Assembly: GCF_003013815.1 (NCBI RefSeq)
Contig: NZ_PRLH01000102.1
Span: 1 to 34,484, forward strand
Direction: 5' to 3'
Origin: Cyanothece sp. BG0011
GTDB lineage: Bacteria; Cyanobacteriota; Cyanobacteriia; Cyanobacteriales; Microcystaceae
Length of the DNA stretch: 34,484 nucleotides
Shown here piece by piece: positions 24,781 to 32,681 of the stretch. The notes under the pieces are model-generated. The model worked only from the letters and a program-made list of their open reading frames with translations, was not told the origin of the DNA and did no database searches. Numbering within the stretch: position 1 is the first letter of the stretch; every line of letters starts with the position of its first letter. The translations under genes and the position numbers were made by a program.

Positions 24781-26145
24781 ATGGTAAAAACAGGCAAAAA
24801 AATGCTTATTCTTGCTGTATTAACTTGTTTAATATCACTAGGGTTGTCAATATTCAGGATACAGCCACTTCATGGTCATGGTACGGATTTAGCCGTTGCT
24901 CACATTAACGTTGAGCCTTTAATGACTCGCATTACCTTAGCTATACCCAGTAACTTACTAGATTTCGCTGATACAAATCATGATTATCAGTTATCTACCG
25001 CAGAAATTACTGATAATCAACAACAACTACAGAATTTTTTCACCAGTCATCTTCATTTAAACGATAGTCACGGACATTCAGCCACAGTAAAAGTAGAAGC
25101 CACGAATCAACAATTACTGCCAAGAAATTTCTCTGGTCAAAATACCCATAGCACCATTGGCTTAACCTACACTTGGTTACATCCGGTGGATAAAATAAAA
25201 ATAGATTATGAATTATTAGATAATTCCCCTAATGCTCGCTGTCTAACTACTATTTTTCGCAACGGTCAAAAGGTCAATTATCTGTTTACCCCCTATCAAC
25301 CTACCCTAGAAATAGACCTACTTAACACACCAGCTTACTTAGGAACGGGTTCTCTGGTGGCATTATTTGGGGCTTTTGTTTGGGGTGCTGCTCATGCTTT
25401 ATCCCCTGGACACGGAAAAACCCTCGTAGGAGCTTATTTAGTCGGAACGAAGGCTAAAGCCAAACACGCTCTATTTTTAGCTTTAACCACAACTGTTACT
25501 CATACCATAGGGGTATTAATGTTAGGGTTTCTTATTTTGGTGGCTTCTCAGTATTTTCTACCGACGGTGTTTCTTCCTTGGTTAAGTTTGCTCTCAGGAT
25601 TAATGGTGGTTGCGTTGGGTTTTCATTTGTTGAAAAAGCGTCTGTTACTTGCTCAGAAAACCAGTTTTCACAGCCATGACCATTCTCATCATACTCATGA
25701 CCATTCCCATCATAGTCATGACCATTCCCATCATACTCATGACCATTCCCATCATACTCATGATCATTCCCATCATACTCATACTCATCTCCCAGTAGAT
25801 GGGGACACAGATTCGATTAGTTGGGGGAGTTTGTTAACTTTAGGTATTGCAGGGGGCTTAGTTCCCTGTCCCTCAGCCCTTGTGTTATTATTTAGTACGA
25901 TTGCACTAGGTCAAATTGGTTGGGGAATTTTGTTAGTTTTAGTTTTCTGTTTAGGGTTAGCAGGAACCTTAACGGCTTTAGGCTTGCTACTAATCAATAC
26001 TAAATCTTTGTTTGAACGTCTTCCTAATCAGATTAAAATGACAAAAGTTTTATCTATTATGAGTGCTGTGATTGTTTTTATTGTTGGTTGGGTGTTAACC
26101 TATCAAGCAGGAATGGACATCTTATTGCCCACTGTGAGGCTCTAG
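24781..26145 (+). CDS. nickel/cobalt transporter, NicO/RcnA type with His-rich loop
   Basis: A 454-residue membrane protein. A signal-like N-terminus is followed by an extracytoplasmic domain (about residues 30-185) that contains an EF-hand-like loop, DTNHDYQLSTAE (64-75). Membrane helices follow, with the metal-binding AHALSPGHGKTLVGAYL motif and TTVTHTIGVLML. The histidine-rich loop (about residues 297-338) is built of DHSHHTH repeats, and a second half begins SWGSLLTLGIAGGLVPCPSALVLL. This fits NicO/RcnA family carriers, which export or import Ni2+/Co2+. Direction cannot be told from sequence; RcnA relatives are efflux. It lies upstream of the CO2-uptake operon, in the same direction but probably separate. 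Confidence 0.82.
   Translation: MVKTGKKMLILAVLTCLISLGLSIFRIQPLHGHGTDLAVAHINVEPLMTRITLAIPSNLLDFADTNHDYQLSTAEITDNQQQLQNFFTSHLHLNDSHGHSATVKVEATNQQLLPRNFSGQNTHSTIGLTYTWLHPVDKIKIDYELLDNSPNARCLTTIFRNGQKVNYLFTPYQPTLEIDLLNTPAYLGTGSLVALFGAFVWGAAHALSPGHGKTLVGAYLVGTKAKAKHALFLALTTTVTHTIGVLMLGFLILVASQYFLPTVFLPWLSLLSGLMVVALGFHLLKKRLLLAQKTSFHSHDHSHHTHDHSHHSHDHSHHTHDHSHHTHDHSHHTHTHLPVDGDTDSISWGSLLTLGIAGGLVPCPSALVLLFSTIALGQIGWGILLVLVFCLGLAGTLTALGLLLINTKSLFERLPNQIKMTKVLSIMSAVIVFIVGWVLTYQAGMDILLPTVRL
25675..25779 (+). repeat. 21-base tandem repeat coding a His-rich loop
   Basis: Five tandem copies of CATGACCATTCCCATCATAC plus one base (starts 25675, 25696, 25717, 25738 and 25759), with few substitutions. Each codes for HDHSHHT. 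Slippage would alter loop length by seven residues without frameshift. Confidence 0.95.
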
Positions 26146-26295
26146 TTTAATACTATTTTTCTAGAACCATCAACGAAGCAATGTAGAATAAATAATTAAT
26201 TTACTTATCTCAACAATAAAACAATTTTATAGAGTCTGTCATAGACTTAATTCTATGAATCTGTTTTAATAGATATCAGTAAATTGACGTAAAAC

Positions 26296-26308
26296 TTATC
26301 ATCGATAA
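26296..26308 (+). promoter_or_regulatory. LysR-type dyad before ndhF3
   Basis: TTATC-ATC-GATAA is a perfect dyad with T-N11-A spacing, as used by LysR-type regulators such as NdhR/CcmR, which control ndhF3 operons. It ends only seven bases before the ATG, so it may be a repressor site. It contains ATCGAT. Confidence 0.3.
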
Positions 26309-26314
26309 ATACAA

Positions 26315-28153
26315 ATGATAGAAGCTTTAAGTCAAACGATTTGGCTAGTTCCTTTGTACGCACTAATGGGAGCTATACTTGCAATCCCCTGGTCCCCTGG
26401 AATTATTCGGGAAACCGGACCGAGGCCGTCGGGTTATGTCAATATCGTAATGACTCTAATCGCCTTGATACATAGTTTAGTGACTTTAATAGAAACTTGG
26501 GGGAAACCTGCAAGTTATTTATCTTTTTCTTGGCTTCATGCTGCTGATTTAAACATCACTTTTGATATCGAAGTTTCAACCATTACCATTGCAGCCTTAG
26601 TCTTAATTACAGCCCTTAATTTATTAGCACAAATTTACGCCATCGGTTACATGGAAATGGACTGGGGGTGGGCAAGATTTTACTCGTTGCTGGCTCTTTT
26701 TGAAGCAGGGATGACGACCCTTGTTTTGTGTAACTCCCTATTTTTTAGTTACGTTGTTCTAGAAATTCTGACGTTAGGAACCTATTTATTGATTGGATTA
26801 TGGTTCAATCAATCATTAGTAGTAACTGGGGCTAGAGATGCCTTTTTAACCAAACGGGTAGGGGACTTAATTCTACTGATGGGAGTCGTCGCTTTATTAC
26901 CCTTAGCTGGAACTTGGAATTATAACGAGTTAGCGATGTGGGCGCAAACCGCTACCCTAAGCTCTACGACGGCGACATTACTCTGTTTAGCCTTAATAGC
27001 CGGACCTTTAGCCAAATGCGCTCAATTTCCCTTGCATTTATGGTTAGATGAGGCTATGGAAGGACCTATGCCGGCGACTATTTTACGGAATACCGTTGTT
27101 GTCTCTACCGGTGCTTGGGTATTGATTAAATTACAACCAGTGTTAGCCTTGTCGGCTGTGGCTTCTAACTTTATGATTTGCATAGGGGCAGTAACGGCTA
27201 TTGGTGCCAGTTTCATCGCGATGGCTCAAATTGATATTAAGCGATCGCTGTCTTATTCGGTGAGTGCATACATGGGTTTAGTCTTCATTGCCGTAGGAAC
27301 CCAACAGGATGCAGTGGCCTTAAAATTATTGTTTACCTATGCGATCGCCATGGCCTTATTGGTGATGAGTGTGGGAGGTGTGGTATTAAACACCATTACC
27401 CAAGATTTAACCCAATACGGTGGTTTATGGTCCCGTCGTCCCCTGTCTGGTATTTGTTTTCTCGTTGGGACTGCCTCGATGATAGCGTTTCCGCCCTTGG
27501 GCTGTTTTTGGACATTGACAGAGATGGCCGATAACCTCTGGTTGAGTTATCCTCAGTTAGTGGTGGTGATGCTGATAGTCAATGGGTTAACGGCGTTTAG
27601 TCTGACTCGTGAGTTTAGCCTGATTTTTGGCGGAAAAATAAAACAAATGACCGTGCGATCGCCAGAAGGGTTATGGGCGTTAGTCTTACCCATGATGGTT
27701 ACCATGGGGTTTGCTCTGCACGTTCCCATTTTATTGTATCAATGGCAGTTATTACCGATTTGGCAAGCGTTAAATGTTACCGTCGCCGGATCATTAACCC
27801 TTACCAGTTTAATCGGTGCCGGAACGGCAGCTTATCTTTATCTTAATGATGATATTCCTAAACCCATTCAATTACCATCAAAAGCCTTACAAGACTTTTT
27901 TGCTTACGATCTTTACACCGAGAAATTTTATCGCAGCACCATTGTTTTTGTTGTGGGTTTAGTCTCTCAAGTAATCTATTGGTTTGATCGCTATTTAGTG
28001 GATGGAGTGATTAATTTAGTTGGTTTAGCTACCATTTTCGGTGGAGAAACCTTAAAATATAATGCCTCTGGTCAAACTCAATTTTACTTTCTGTCAATTT
28101 TTCTAGGAGTCATTCTCTTTGTTGGCATGATTTTTTCCAATTTCATTATTTAA
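26315..28153 (+). CDS. ndhF3: NDH-1 subunit F for CO2 uptake (NdhF3 type)
   Basis: A 612-residue antiporter-like membrane subunit of the NDH-1MS complex, which couples cyclic electron flow and proton pumping to CO2 hydration. It shows the family's polytopic core: YMEMDWGWARFYSLLALFEAG, KRVGDLILLMGVVAL, GPLAKCAQFPLHLWLDEAMEGP, LRNTVVVSTGAWVLIKLQP and QIDIKRSLSYSVSAYMGLVFIAVGT. It differs from respiratory NdhF1 in its shorter C-terminus and start (SPGIIRETGPRPSGY). The downstream CupA, which carries the HNHYAGDDADLRIWRG insert that I associate with CupA rather than CupB, argues for NdhF3 over NdhF4. The 39-base gap to ndhD3 suggests cotranscription. Confidence 0.85.
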   Translation: MIEALSQTIWLVPLYALMGAILAIPWSPGIIRETGPRPSGYVNIVMTLIALIHSLVTLIETWGKPASYLSFSWLHAADLNITFDIEVSTITIAALVLITALNLLAQIYAIGYMEMDWGWARFYSLLALFEAGMTTLVLCNSLFFSYVVLEILTLGTYLLIGLWFNQSLVVTGARDAFLTKRVGDLILLMGVVALLPLAGTWNYNELAMWAQTATLSSTTATLLCLALIAGPLAKCAQFPLHLWLDEAMEGPMPATILRNTVVVSTGAWVLIKLQPVLALSAVASNFMICIGAVTAIGASFIAMAQIDIKRSLSYSVSAYMGLVFIAVGTQQDAVALKLLFTYAIAMALLVMSVGGVVLNTITQDLTQYGGLWSRRPLSGICFLVGTASMIAFPPLGCFWTLTEMADNLWLSYPQLVVVMLIVNGLTAFSLTREFSLIFGGKIKQMTVRSPEGLWALVLPMMVTMGFALHVPILLYQWQLLPIWQALNVTVAGSLTLTSLIGAGTAAYLYLNDDIPKPIQLPSKALQDFFAYDLYTEKFYRSTIVFVVGLVSQVIYWFDRYLVDGVINLVGLATIFGGETLKYNASGQTQFYFLSIFLGVILFVGMIFSNFII

Positions 28154-28192
28154 TTATCGGAAATTTAGATCATCATTGAATTAGGAGAAACA

Positions 28193-29680
28193 ATGCTGAG
28201 TTTTCTACTTTGGTTTCCCATTTTAGGATCAATTATTATTGGGTTATTCCCAGGAAAATTAGAATCATCTCGCTTAAGACAAATTACTACAATTTTAGCT
28301 TTCATTATCTTTGGTGCGACAGTTTGGTTGTTAACACAATTTGATTTGAGTGATCCAGGGTGGCAATTTTCTGAATATTTACCCTGGTCTGATTTTATCG
28401 GCTTAAGCTACAGTTTAGGGGTTGATGGATTATCATTACCCCTGATTGCTTTAAATAGTCTCTTGACAATTATTGCAATTTATAGTATTGGCGAAAATGT
28501 CGAACGTCCTCGCTTATACTATGCTTTGACTCTGTTAATTAATGCAGGGATTACGGGGGCGTTAGCTTCACAAAACCTCTTATTGTTTGTCATTTTTTAC
28601 GAACTGGAATTAATTCCTTTCTATTTAATGATTGCCATTTGGGGAGGGGAAAAAAGAGGCTATGCTTCTACTAAATTTTTACTCTATACTGCGGTTTCGG
28701 GACTGTTAGTTTTAGCAGCATTTTTAGGCATTGGTTTTCTTAATGGTGCCAGCAGTTTTGACTACGATGTTATCACCACAGAAGGGTTAGCATTAAATAC
28801 CAAACTGATACTATTAACCGTTTTATTAATTGGGTTTGGTATCAAAATTCCTTTAGTTCCTTTGCACACATGGTTACCGGATGCTTATACGGAAGCATCT
28901 TCAGCCGTTACCATTTTATTAGGAGGAATTTTAGCCAAATTAGGAACTTATGGGTTAATTCGCTTTGGTTTACAACTATTTCCTGATGCTTGGTCTATTA
29001 TTGCCCCAGGATTGGCGATTATCGGAACCGTGAGTGTGTTGTATGGGGCCTTAAGTGCGATCGCTCAAAAAGATATTAAACGCATGGTTGCCTACAGTTC
29101 CATTGGTCACATGGGTTATATTTTAGTCGCCGCTGCAGCAGGAACTCAATTAAGCACCCTTGGCGCAGTTGCTCAAATGATCAGCCATGGCTTAATTTTA
29201 GCTCTGTTGTTCCATTTAGTGGGGATTGTCGAGCGTAAAGTCGGAACCCGTGACTTAGATGTACTTAACGGGTTAATGAACCCCATACGCGGTTTACCCC
29301 TCACCAGTGCCTTATTAATCACTGCAGGAATGGCCAGTGCTGGAATTCCTGGTTTAGTGGGCTTTGCTGCTGAATTTATCGTATTTCAGGGCAGTTTTGC
29401 TACATTTCCTATTCCTACTTTGCTCTGTATTGTTGCCTCTGGGTTAACTGCTGTTTACTTTGTTATTTTGTTGAATCGCACTTGTTTCGGGAAATTAGAC
29501 AACGAAAAGGCTTATTATGCCCCAGTTTTACCCACTGAAACTATTCCTGCTCTCGTTCTCACCCTAATTATCCTAGTTCTCGGTGTACAACCCAACTGGT
29601 TATTGAAATGGATTGAACCGACTACCGATTTGTTTGTGCTTAAGGTTCACCCAATAGAACAAGTTGCCAAGTTGCAGTGA
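28193..29680 (+). CDS. ndhD3: NDH-1 subunit D for CO2 uptake (NdhD3 type)
   Basis: A 495-residue antiporter-like subunit that forms the distal membrane arm together with NdhF3. Family motifs include LSYSLGVDGLSLPLIALNSLLT, FYELELIPFYLMIAIWGGEKR, GIKIPLVPLHTWLPDAYTEASSAVTILL, IAQKDIKRMVAYSSIGHMGYI and ITAGMASAGIPGLVGFAAEFIVFQG. AGGAG lies about ten bases before the ATG. NdhD3 and NdhD4 are hard to separate by eye; the choice follows the adjacent cupA. It is followed by two palindromic elements before cupA, which may affect readthrough or mRNA stability. Confidence 0.87.
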   Translation: MLSFLLWFPILGSIIIGLFPGKLESSRLRQITTILAFIIFGATVWLLTQFDLSDPGWQFSEYLPWSDFIGLSYSLGVDGLSLPLIALNSLLTIIAIYSIGENVERPRLYYALTLLINAGITGALASQNLLLFVIFYELELIPFYLMIAIWGGEKRGYASTKFLLYTAVSGLLVLAAFLGIGFLNGASSFDYDVITTEGLALNTKLILLTVLLIGFGIKIPLVPLHTWLPDAYTEASSAVTILLGGILAKLGTYGLIRFGLQLFPDAWSIIAPGLAIIGTVSVLYGALSAIAQKDIKRMVAYSSIGHMGYILVAAAAGTQLSTLGAVAQMISHGLILALLFHLVGIVERKVGTRDLDVLNGLMNPIRGLPLTSALLITAGMASAGIPGLVGFAAEFIVFQGSFATFPIPTLLCIVASGLTAVYFVILLNRTCFGKLDNEKAYYAPVLPTETIPALVLTLIILVLGVQPNWLLKWIEPTTDLFVLKVHPIEQVAKLQ

Positions 29681-29688
29681 ACAAACCT

Positions 29689-29846
29689 TAGGGTGGGCAA
29701 GTCAAGGAGATATGTAAAATAATAATAAACCTAAAATCCTTGCCCACCTTACCACTGCAATGAATAGAACCAAATACAGACCGTAAGGTGGGCAAATAAA
29801 AACGTTATTTAACATAATAATAAAGATAAAATCTTGCCCACCCTAC
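29689..29846. repeat. two GTAGGGTGGGCA palindromic elements between ndhD3 and cupA
   Basis: Element one (29689-29751) has outer arms TAGGGTGGGCAAG and CTTGCCCACCTTA. Element two (29783-29846) has GTAAGGTGGGCAA and TTGCCCACCCTAC. Each has a 38-50-base AT-rich centre. They belong to the same family as those at 13289, 13455 and 31286. Confidence 0.8.
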
Positions 29847-29880
29847 AACTGATAACCGAGTAAAAAAACAGAAATTTACC

Positions 29881-31182
29881 ATGACACAAGCAACTCTTAA
29901 TCCTACGACAAAAATTCCCCCATCAACCCATCAATTTGCTGATGTAATTCATCGCTTAGAAGCCGGGGGGTCAATGTTACCAGATACCCCAGAAAACCTA
30001 ATGCAAATTATCGGCATTTATAAAGCCTATGCTGTGCCGATGGACTTCTATTGGCGAGACTTATTATATATTGCTGAAAGAGTCTTTTTAGAACCCCTTC
30101 CCTTCTTTAAATATTTCTTACCCGAAGACTATTTAGAACTGCATAATCACTATGCTGGTGACGATGCTGATTTAAGAATTTGGCGAGGAATAGCAAGCGC
30201 ACACCCTGAACTTTTAGAGTTTATGGAGAAGGGAAAAACCGGAAAAATGCCCAAGCTATTTCATCATCTTAACCACGATCGCATTAACATGGAATTTGCA
30301 GAAGCTTGTATGCGAGCAATGTTATGGCATGGTAGAGATATGGGATTAGGTAAGTTTGATGCTTACTTAGATACGGATGAATATAAAGCCAATGCAGATA
30401 AAGCAATTAAAGCTTATTTTAAGAATAATCCTGCTATGTTGGGGTTATATAAAATTTTCCCGGAAATGTTCTTAGAACAAGTAAGGCAGTTATCTTATTA
30501 TTCCAATCTTGGTTTGTTTTGGGAAGTAATGGCCCCTGTATTTTTCGAGATGTCTGATATTTATGATGAAGGCGGTTTTAAAGGGGTTCCTGATGCCATG
30601 AATTTCTTAATTAATGGTATTTTTGCCATTGCTGGCCGTCCCATTTATCATCATGTTTATATTGGGGATGAATGTTATGAAATCATCCCTAAATCTAAGG
30701 GGTTTATGTGGCTGTATGAAGCCGCTTTACCCTACGTTGAAGCCGTCTTTTATCGCACTGCACCTTTTAGGGGAACTAAGTCTTATAACGCGCAAGCAAA
30801 GCAAGTTCCAGAAGATCAAAAAGACTTCCATTATGGCATTTTGTACGCTGATGTTTTCCCCGTAGGAACTGCCGGTATTCCTCCTACATTATTAATGGAT
30901 GATATGTATCACTTTTTGCCTGATTATCTCAAAGAATACTATCAAAAACATTGTCGGGGTGAAAAGGATATGTTAATTCAATTAGGGATTACTTTTCAGC
31001 GTTCGATGTACAATGTTACCTCTGCGGTGATTCAAGCATTAAGAACTGCTTTACTTTATCCTTTAGACGATGAAAACCCAAAACATTTACTTAAAAATCG
31101 GCAATTTTTTGAGTCCCAAATGGATAGATTTTTGCGTCCAGAAGCCCGTTTAAGAGATATTCAAAGCCCAGACTATCGTTAG
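29881..31182 (+). CDS. cupA: CO2 hydration protein CupA (ChpY)
   Basis: A 433-residue peripheral subunit of NDH-1MS that carries out the CO2-to-bicarbonate conversion together with NdhD3/NdhF3. Recognised segments are VIHRLEAGGSMLPDTPENLMQIIGIYKAY, the HNHYAGDDADLRIWRG stretch, HHLNHDRINMEFAEACMRAMLWHGRDMG, YEIIPKSKGFMWL, VEAVFYRTAPFRGTKSYNAQA and AGIPPTLLMDDMYHFLPDY. It has several histidines and acidic residues that could bind zinc. The acidic insert after residue 80 favours CupA over the shorter CupB. In other cyanobacteria cupS follows; here a 30-residue membrane peptide follows instead. Confidence 0.88.
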   Translation: MTQATLNPTTKIPPSTHQFADVIHRLEAGGSMLPDTPENLMQIIGIYKAYAVPMDFYWRDLLYIAERVFLEPLPFFKYFLPEDYLELHNHYAGDDADLRIWRGIASAHPELLEFMEKGKTGKMPKLFHHLNHDRINMEFAEACMRAMLWHGRDMGLGKFDAYLDTDEYKANADKAIKAYFKNNPAMLGLYKIFPEMFLEQVRQLSYYSNLGLFWEVMAPVFFEMSDIYDEGGFKGVPDAMNFLINGIFAIAGRPIYHHVYIGDECYEIIPKSKGFMWLYEAALPYVEAVFYRTAPFRGTKSYNAQAKQVPEDQKDFHYGILYADVFPVGTAGIPPTLLMDDMYHFLPDYLKEYYQKHCRGEKDMLIQLGITFQRSMYNVTSAVIQALRTALLYPLDDENPKHLLKNRQFFESQMDRFLRPEARLRDIQSPDYR

Positions 31183-31189
31183 AAAAAAC

Positions 31190-31282
31190 ATGAATGATTA
31201 CAAAGAGTTGATAGAAATTAGATTAATTTCAATTGTAGCCATGAGTTTATCATTTTTACTTTATTTGATAACATGGTTCTAA
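31190..31282 (+). CDS. 30-residue single-helix membrane microprotein after cupA
   Basis: An ATG seven bases after the cupA stop opens 30 codons ended by TAA. The protein begins MNDYKELIEIRLISIVAM with a charged N-terminus, then a hydrophobic helix (about residues 12-30) ending LLYLITWF. No strong SD is seen, so translation would depend on coupling to cupA. The position, where cupS lies in related operons, suggests a small NDH-1MS accessory subunit in the style of NdhP/NdhQ, but this is an inference. It could also be a chance frame. Confidence 0.45.
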   Translation: MNDYKELIEIRLISIVAMSLSFLLYLITWF

Positions 31283-31285
31283 ATT

Positions 31286-31310
31286 GTAGGGTGGGCAATG
31301 CCCACCTTAC
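31286..31310. repeat. short GTAGGGTGGGCA palindrome
   Basis: GTAGGGTGGGCA and TGCCCACCTTAC, an almost perfect palindrome over 25 bases with a single central A. It lies four bases after the microprotein stop and may serve as terminator of the cupA operon. It is the shortest of five copies of this element in the window. Confidence 0.8.
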
Positions 31311-31416
31311 GAAATTGCTGGAACATTTAATTTTTATAGGATTGTGATTTATTTAGATTAGGTGGGAATAATAGATTTAGCAATCTATGTAAGTCACTAA
31401 TTCAGGAGTAATCTAA

Positions 31417-31629
31417 ATGAGTTCAGATAATCGTTACTTTATTGGTTTTATAATTATTGTAGCGGGTTTTATTGTTTTTATTTTTCCAGAAATATATGAT
31501 GCCATCTATGAAATTATGAAAGTTATCATTCCTGAAAAAGCTGATCAATTTACCACTTTCTTTTGTATGATAATCACAGGAGGATTTTTTTATTTTTTAC
31601 AAAACTGGTTTTTGAGAAGATATCGCTAG
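31417..31629 (+). CDS. hypothetical membrane protein, 70 aa
   Basis: A 70-residue protein with two hydrophobic helices (about residues 7-24 and 44-62) and a basic C-terminus (FLRRYR). AGGAG at 31402-31406 stands about ten bases before the ATG, which supports translation. I recognise no family. It lies between the CO2-uptake operon and the toxin-antitoxin genes. A tiny membrane partner or a phage-derived protein are possible readings. Confidence 0.6.
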   Translation: MSSDNRYFIGFIIIVAGFIVFIFPEIYDAIYEIMKVIIPEKADQFTTFFCMIITGGFFYFLQNWFLRRYR

Positions 31630-31662
31630 TTAGATTGAATACAAGTCAATTTTTGGTCAATA

Positions 31663-32115
31663 ATTAGAGTTTATGCGGATACGTCTGTTTTTGGGGGTGT
31701 TTTTGATGATGAATTTAAAGAAGAAACTCTTGCTTTTTTTAATTTAGTTAAAGAAGGCAAATTTCAACTGGTGATATCTTCTGTTGTTTCTAGAGAAATT
31801 CAACCAGCACCTGAAAAAATTAAAGATTTTTTTAAAGAAATGATAACCTATGCAGAATTAGTTGAAATCACTTCACCTGCATTACAATTAAGACAGGCTT
31901 ATATTGATGCTGGTGTCGTAACCAAAAAATCAATGTTAGATGCTCTTCATGTTGCTTTAGCAAGCGTTTCTGGATGTTCGATGATTGTTAGTTGGAATTT
32001 TAAGCATATTGTGCATTTTCAAAAGATTCCTCTATATCGTGCCATCAATGTTGTTAAAGGATATGCACAAATTGATATCTATTCCCCTTTAGAGGTAATT
32101 AATTATGAAGATTAA
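31663..32115 (+). CDS. PIN-domain toxin (VapC-like), start codon lost or ATT
   Basis: The open frame reads IRVYADTSVFGGVFDDEFKE and continues to a TAA at 32113. It is a PIN-domain ribonuclease of the type II toxin class. Acidic active-site residues are visible: Asp in YADTS, Glu in SREIQPAP, Asp in MLDALHVALAS, and the SWNFKHI segment near the end. There is no ATG, GTG or TTG in frame between the upstream stop (31636) and GTG 31771. Starting at 31771 would drop the first catalytic Asp. ATT at 31663 stands exactly where family members have their ATG. The gene is thus either started from ATT or inactive through start-codon mutation. It overlaps the antitoxin gene by 11 bases. Confidence 0.75.
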   Translation: MRVYADTSVFGGVFDDEFKEETLAFFNLVKEGKFQLVISSVVSREIQPAPEKIKDFFKEMITYAELVEITSPALQLRQAYIDAGVVTKKSMLDALHVALASVSGCSMIVSWNFKHIVHFQKIPLYRAINVVKGYAQIDIYSPLEVINYED

Positions 32116-32281
32116 AAATTTTGATTGTGTTCAAATAAAACAGTTAGGAAGTCAGAAGATTTATGAAAAAATCAAAAATATGAGCATTGAAGAAGAATTA
32201 ATATACTGGCGAGAAGCATCAAGAGAATTAGTAACCATTAAAGATAAGAAAAAAAATAATAAAGTTCATGAAGTAGATTAA
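32105..32281 (+). CDS. cognate antitoxin of the PIN toxin, 58 aa
   Basis: A 58-residue acidic/basic helical protein starting MKIKNFDCVQIKQLGSQKIY with the characteristic SIEEELIYWREASREL segment. It resembles short proteins found next to this PIN family in cyanobacteria. Its ATG lies inside the last codons of the toxin, an overlap of 11 bases in a different frame, so translation is probably coupled. The order, toxin then antitoxin, is the reverse of most vapBC pairs. The lysine-rich C-terminal tail overlaps, on the other strand, a fragment of a second toxin gene. That makes a recombination junction near 32250 likely. Confidence 0.7.
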   Translation: MKIKNFDCVQIKQLGSQKIYEKIKNMSIEEELIYWREASRELVTIKDKKKNNKVHEVD

Positions 32282-32336
32282 GATAGCTTATAGCTGATAA
32301 ACTGGTAATGGGAGAAGTATTACTAACAACAATCAC
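32238..32336 (-). pseudogene. truncated DUF3368 (PIN-like) toxin, N-terminal fragment
   Basis: On the minus strand a GTG at 32336 overlaps the stop of the UPF0175 gene (GTGA). It opens 32 codons beginning VIVVSNTSPITSLSAISYLN. This matches the N-terminus of DUF3368 toxins (usually MIVVSNTSPI...), the usual partner of UPF0175 antitoxins. Family members have about 150-160 residues. Here the frame stops after the helix NLLHELYY, with the catalytic middle and end missing. The lost part has been replaced by the convergent PIN/antitoxin module. Confidence 0.7.
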
Positions 32337-32578
32337 AGATCACCTAATTTTTTCAAAGTTTCTAATTCTTCTTGCAAATCTGAACTATCATAATTAATAC
32401 AAATATTTCTCTTAGCAAGTTCTTGGCGAAATTCAATTAAGGACAAGTTGGCAAAACTAGCCGCTTTTGCACTGCTAATATGATAATCTTTAAACATAAT
32501 TATGGCTAGTTCAAGTTTTAAAGATTCTTCGCTTTTTCCAGTAGCTTGCACAATTTCATTAGGGATAATAATACTCAT
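32333..32578 (-). CDS. UPF0175 family antitoxin
   Basis: An 81-residue protein with the UPF0175 pattern: short N-terminal strand (SIIIPNEIVQATGKSEESLK), ELAIIMFKDYHISSAKAASFANLSLIEFRQELAKRNI with a helix-turn-helix-like middle, and INYDSSDLQEELETLKKL at the end. Family members are antitoxins or transcription regulators, normally followed by a DUF3368 toxin. Here only an N-terminal toxin fragment remains (32238-32336), so this is an orphan antitoxin. AAGG lies just before the ATG. Confidence 0.85.
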   Translation of the reverse strand: MSIIIPNEIVQATGKSEESLKLELAIIMFKDYHISSAKAASFANLSLIEFRQELAKRNICINYDSSDLQEELETLKKLGDL

Positions 32579-32681
32579 TACCTTATAACTAGATTGGGAT
32601 TCATTCTATTATAACAATATAGACAATTTAATACTATATTTAGGTTTTGTAAAGTAAACAATACTTACCTTACTTGATTTT

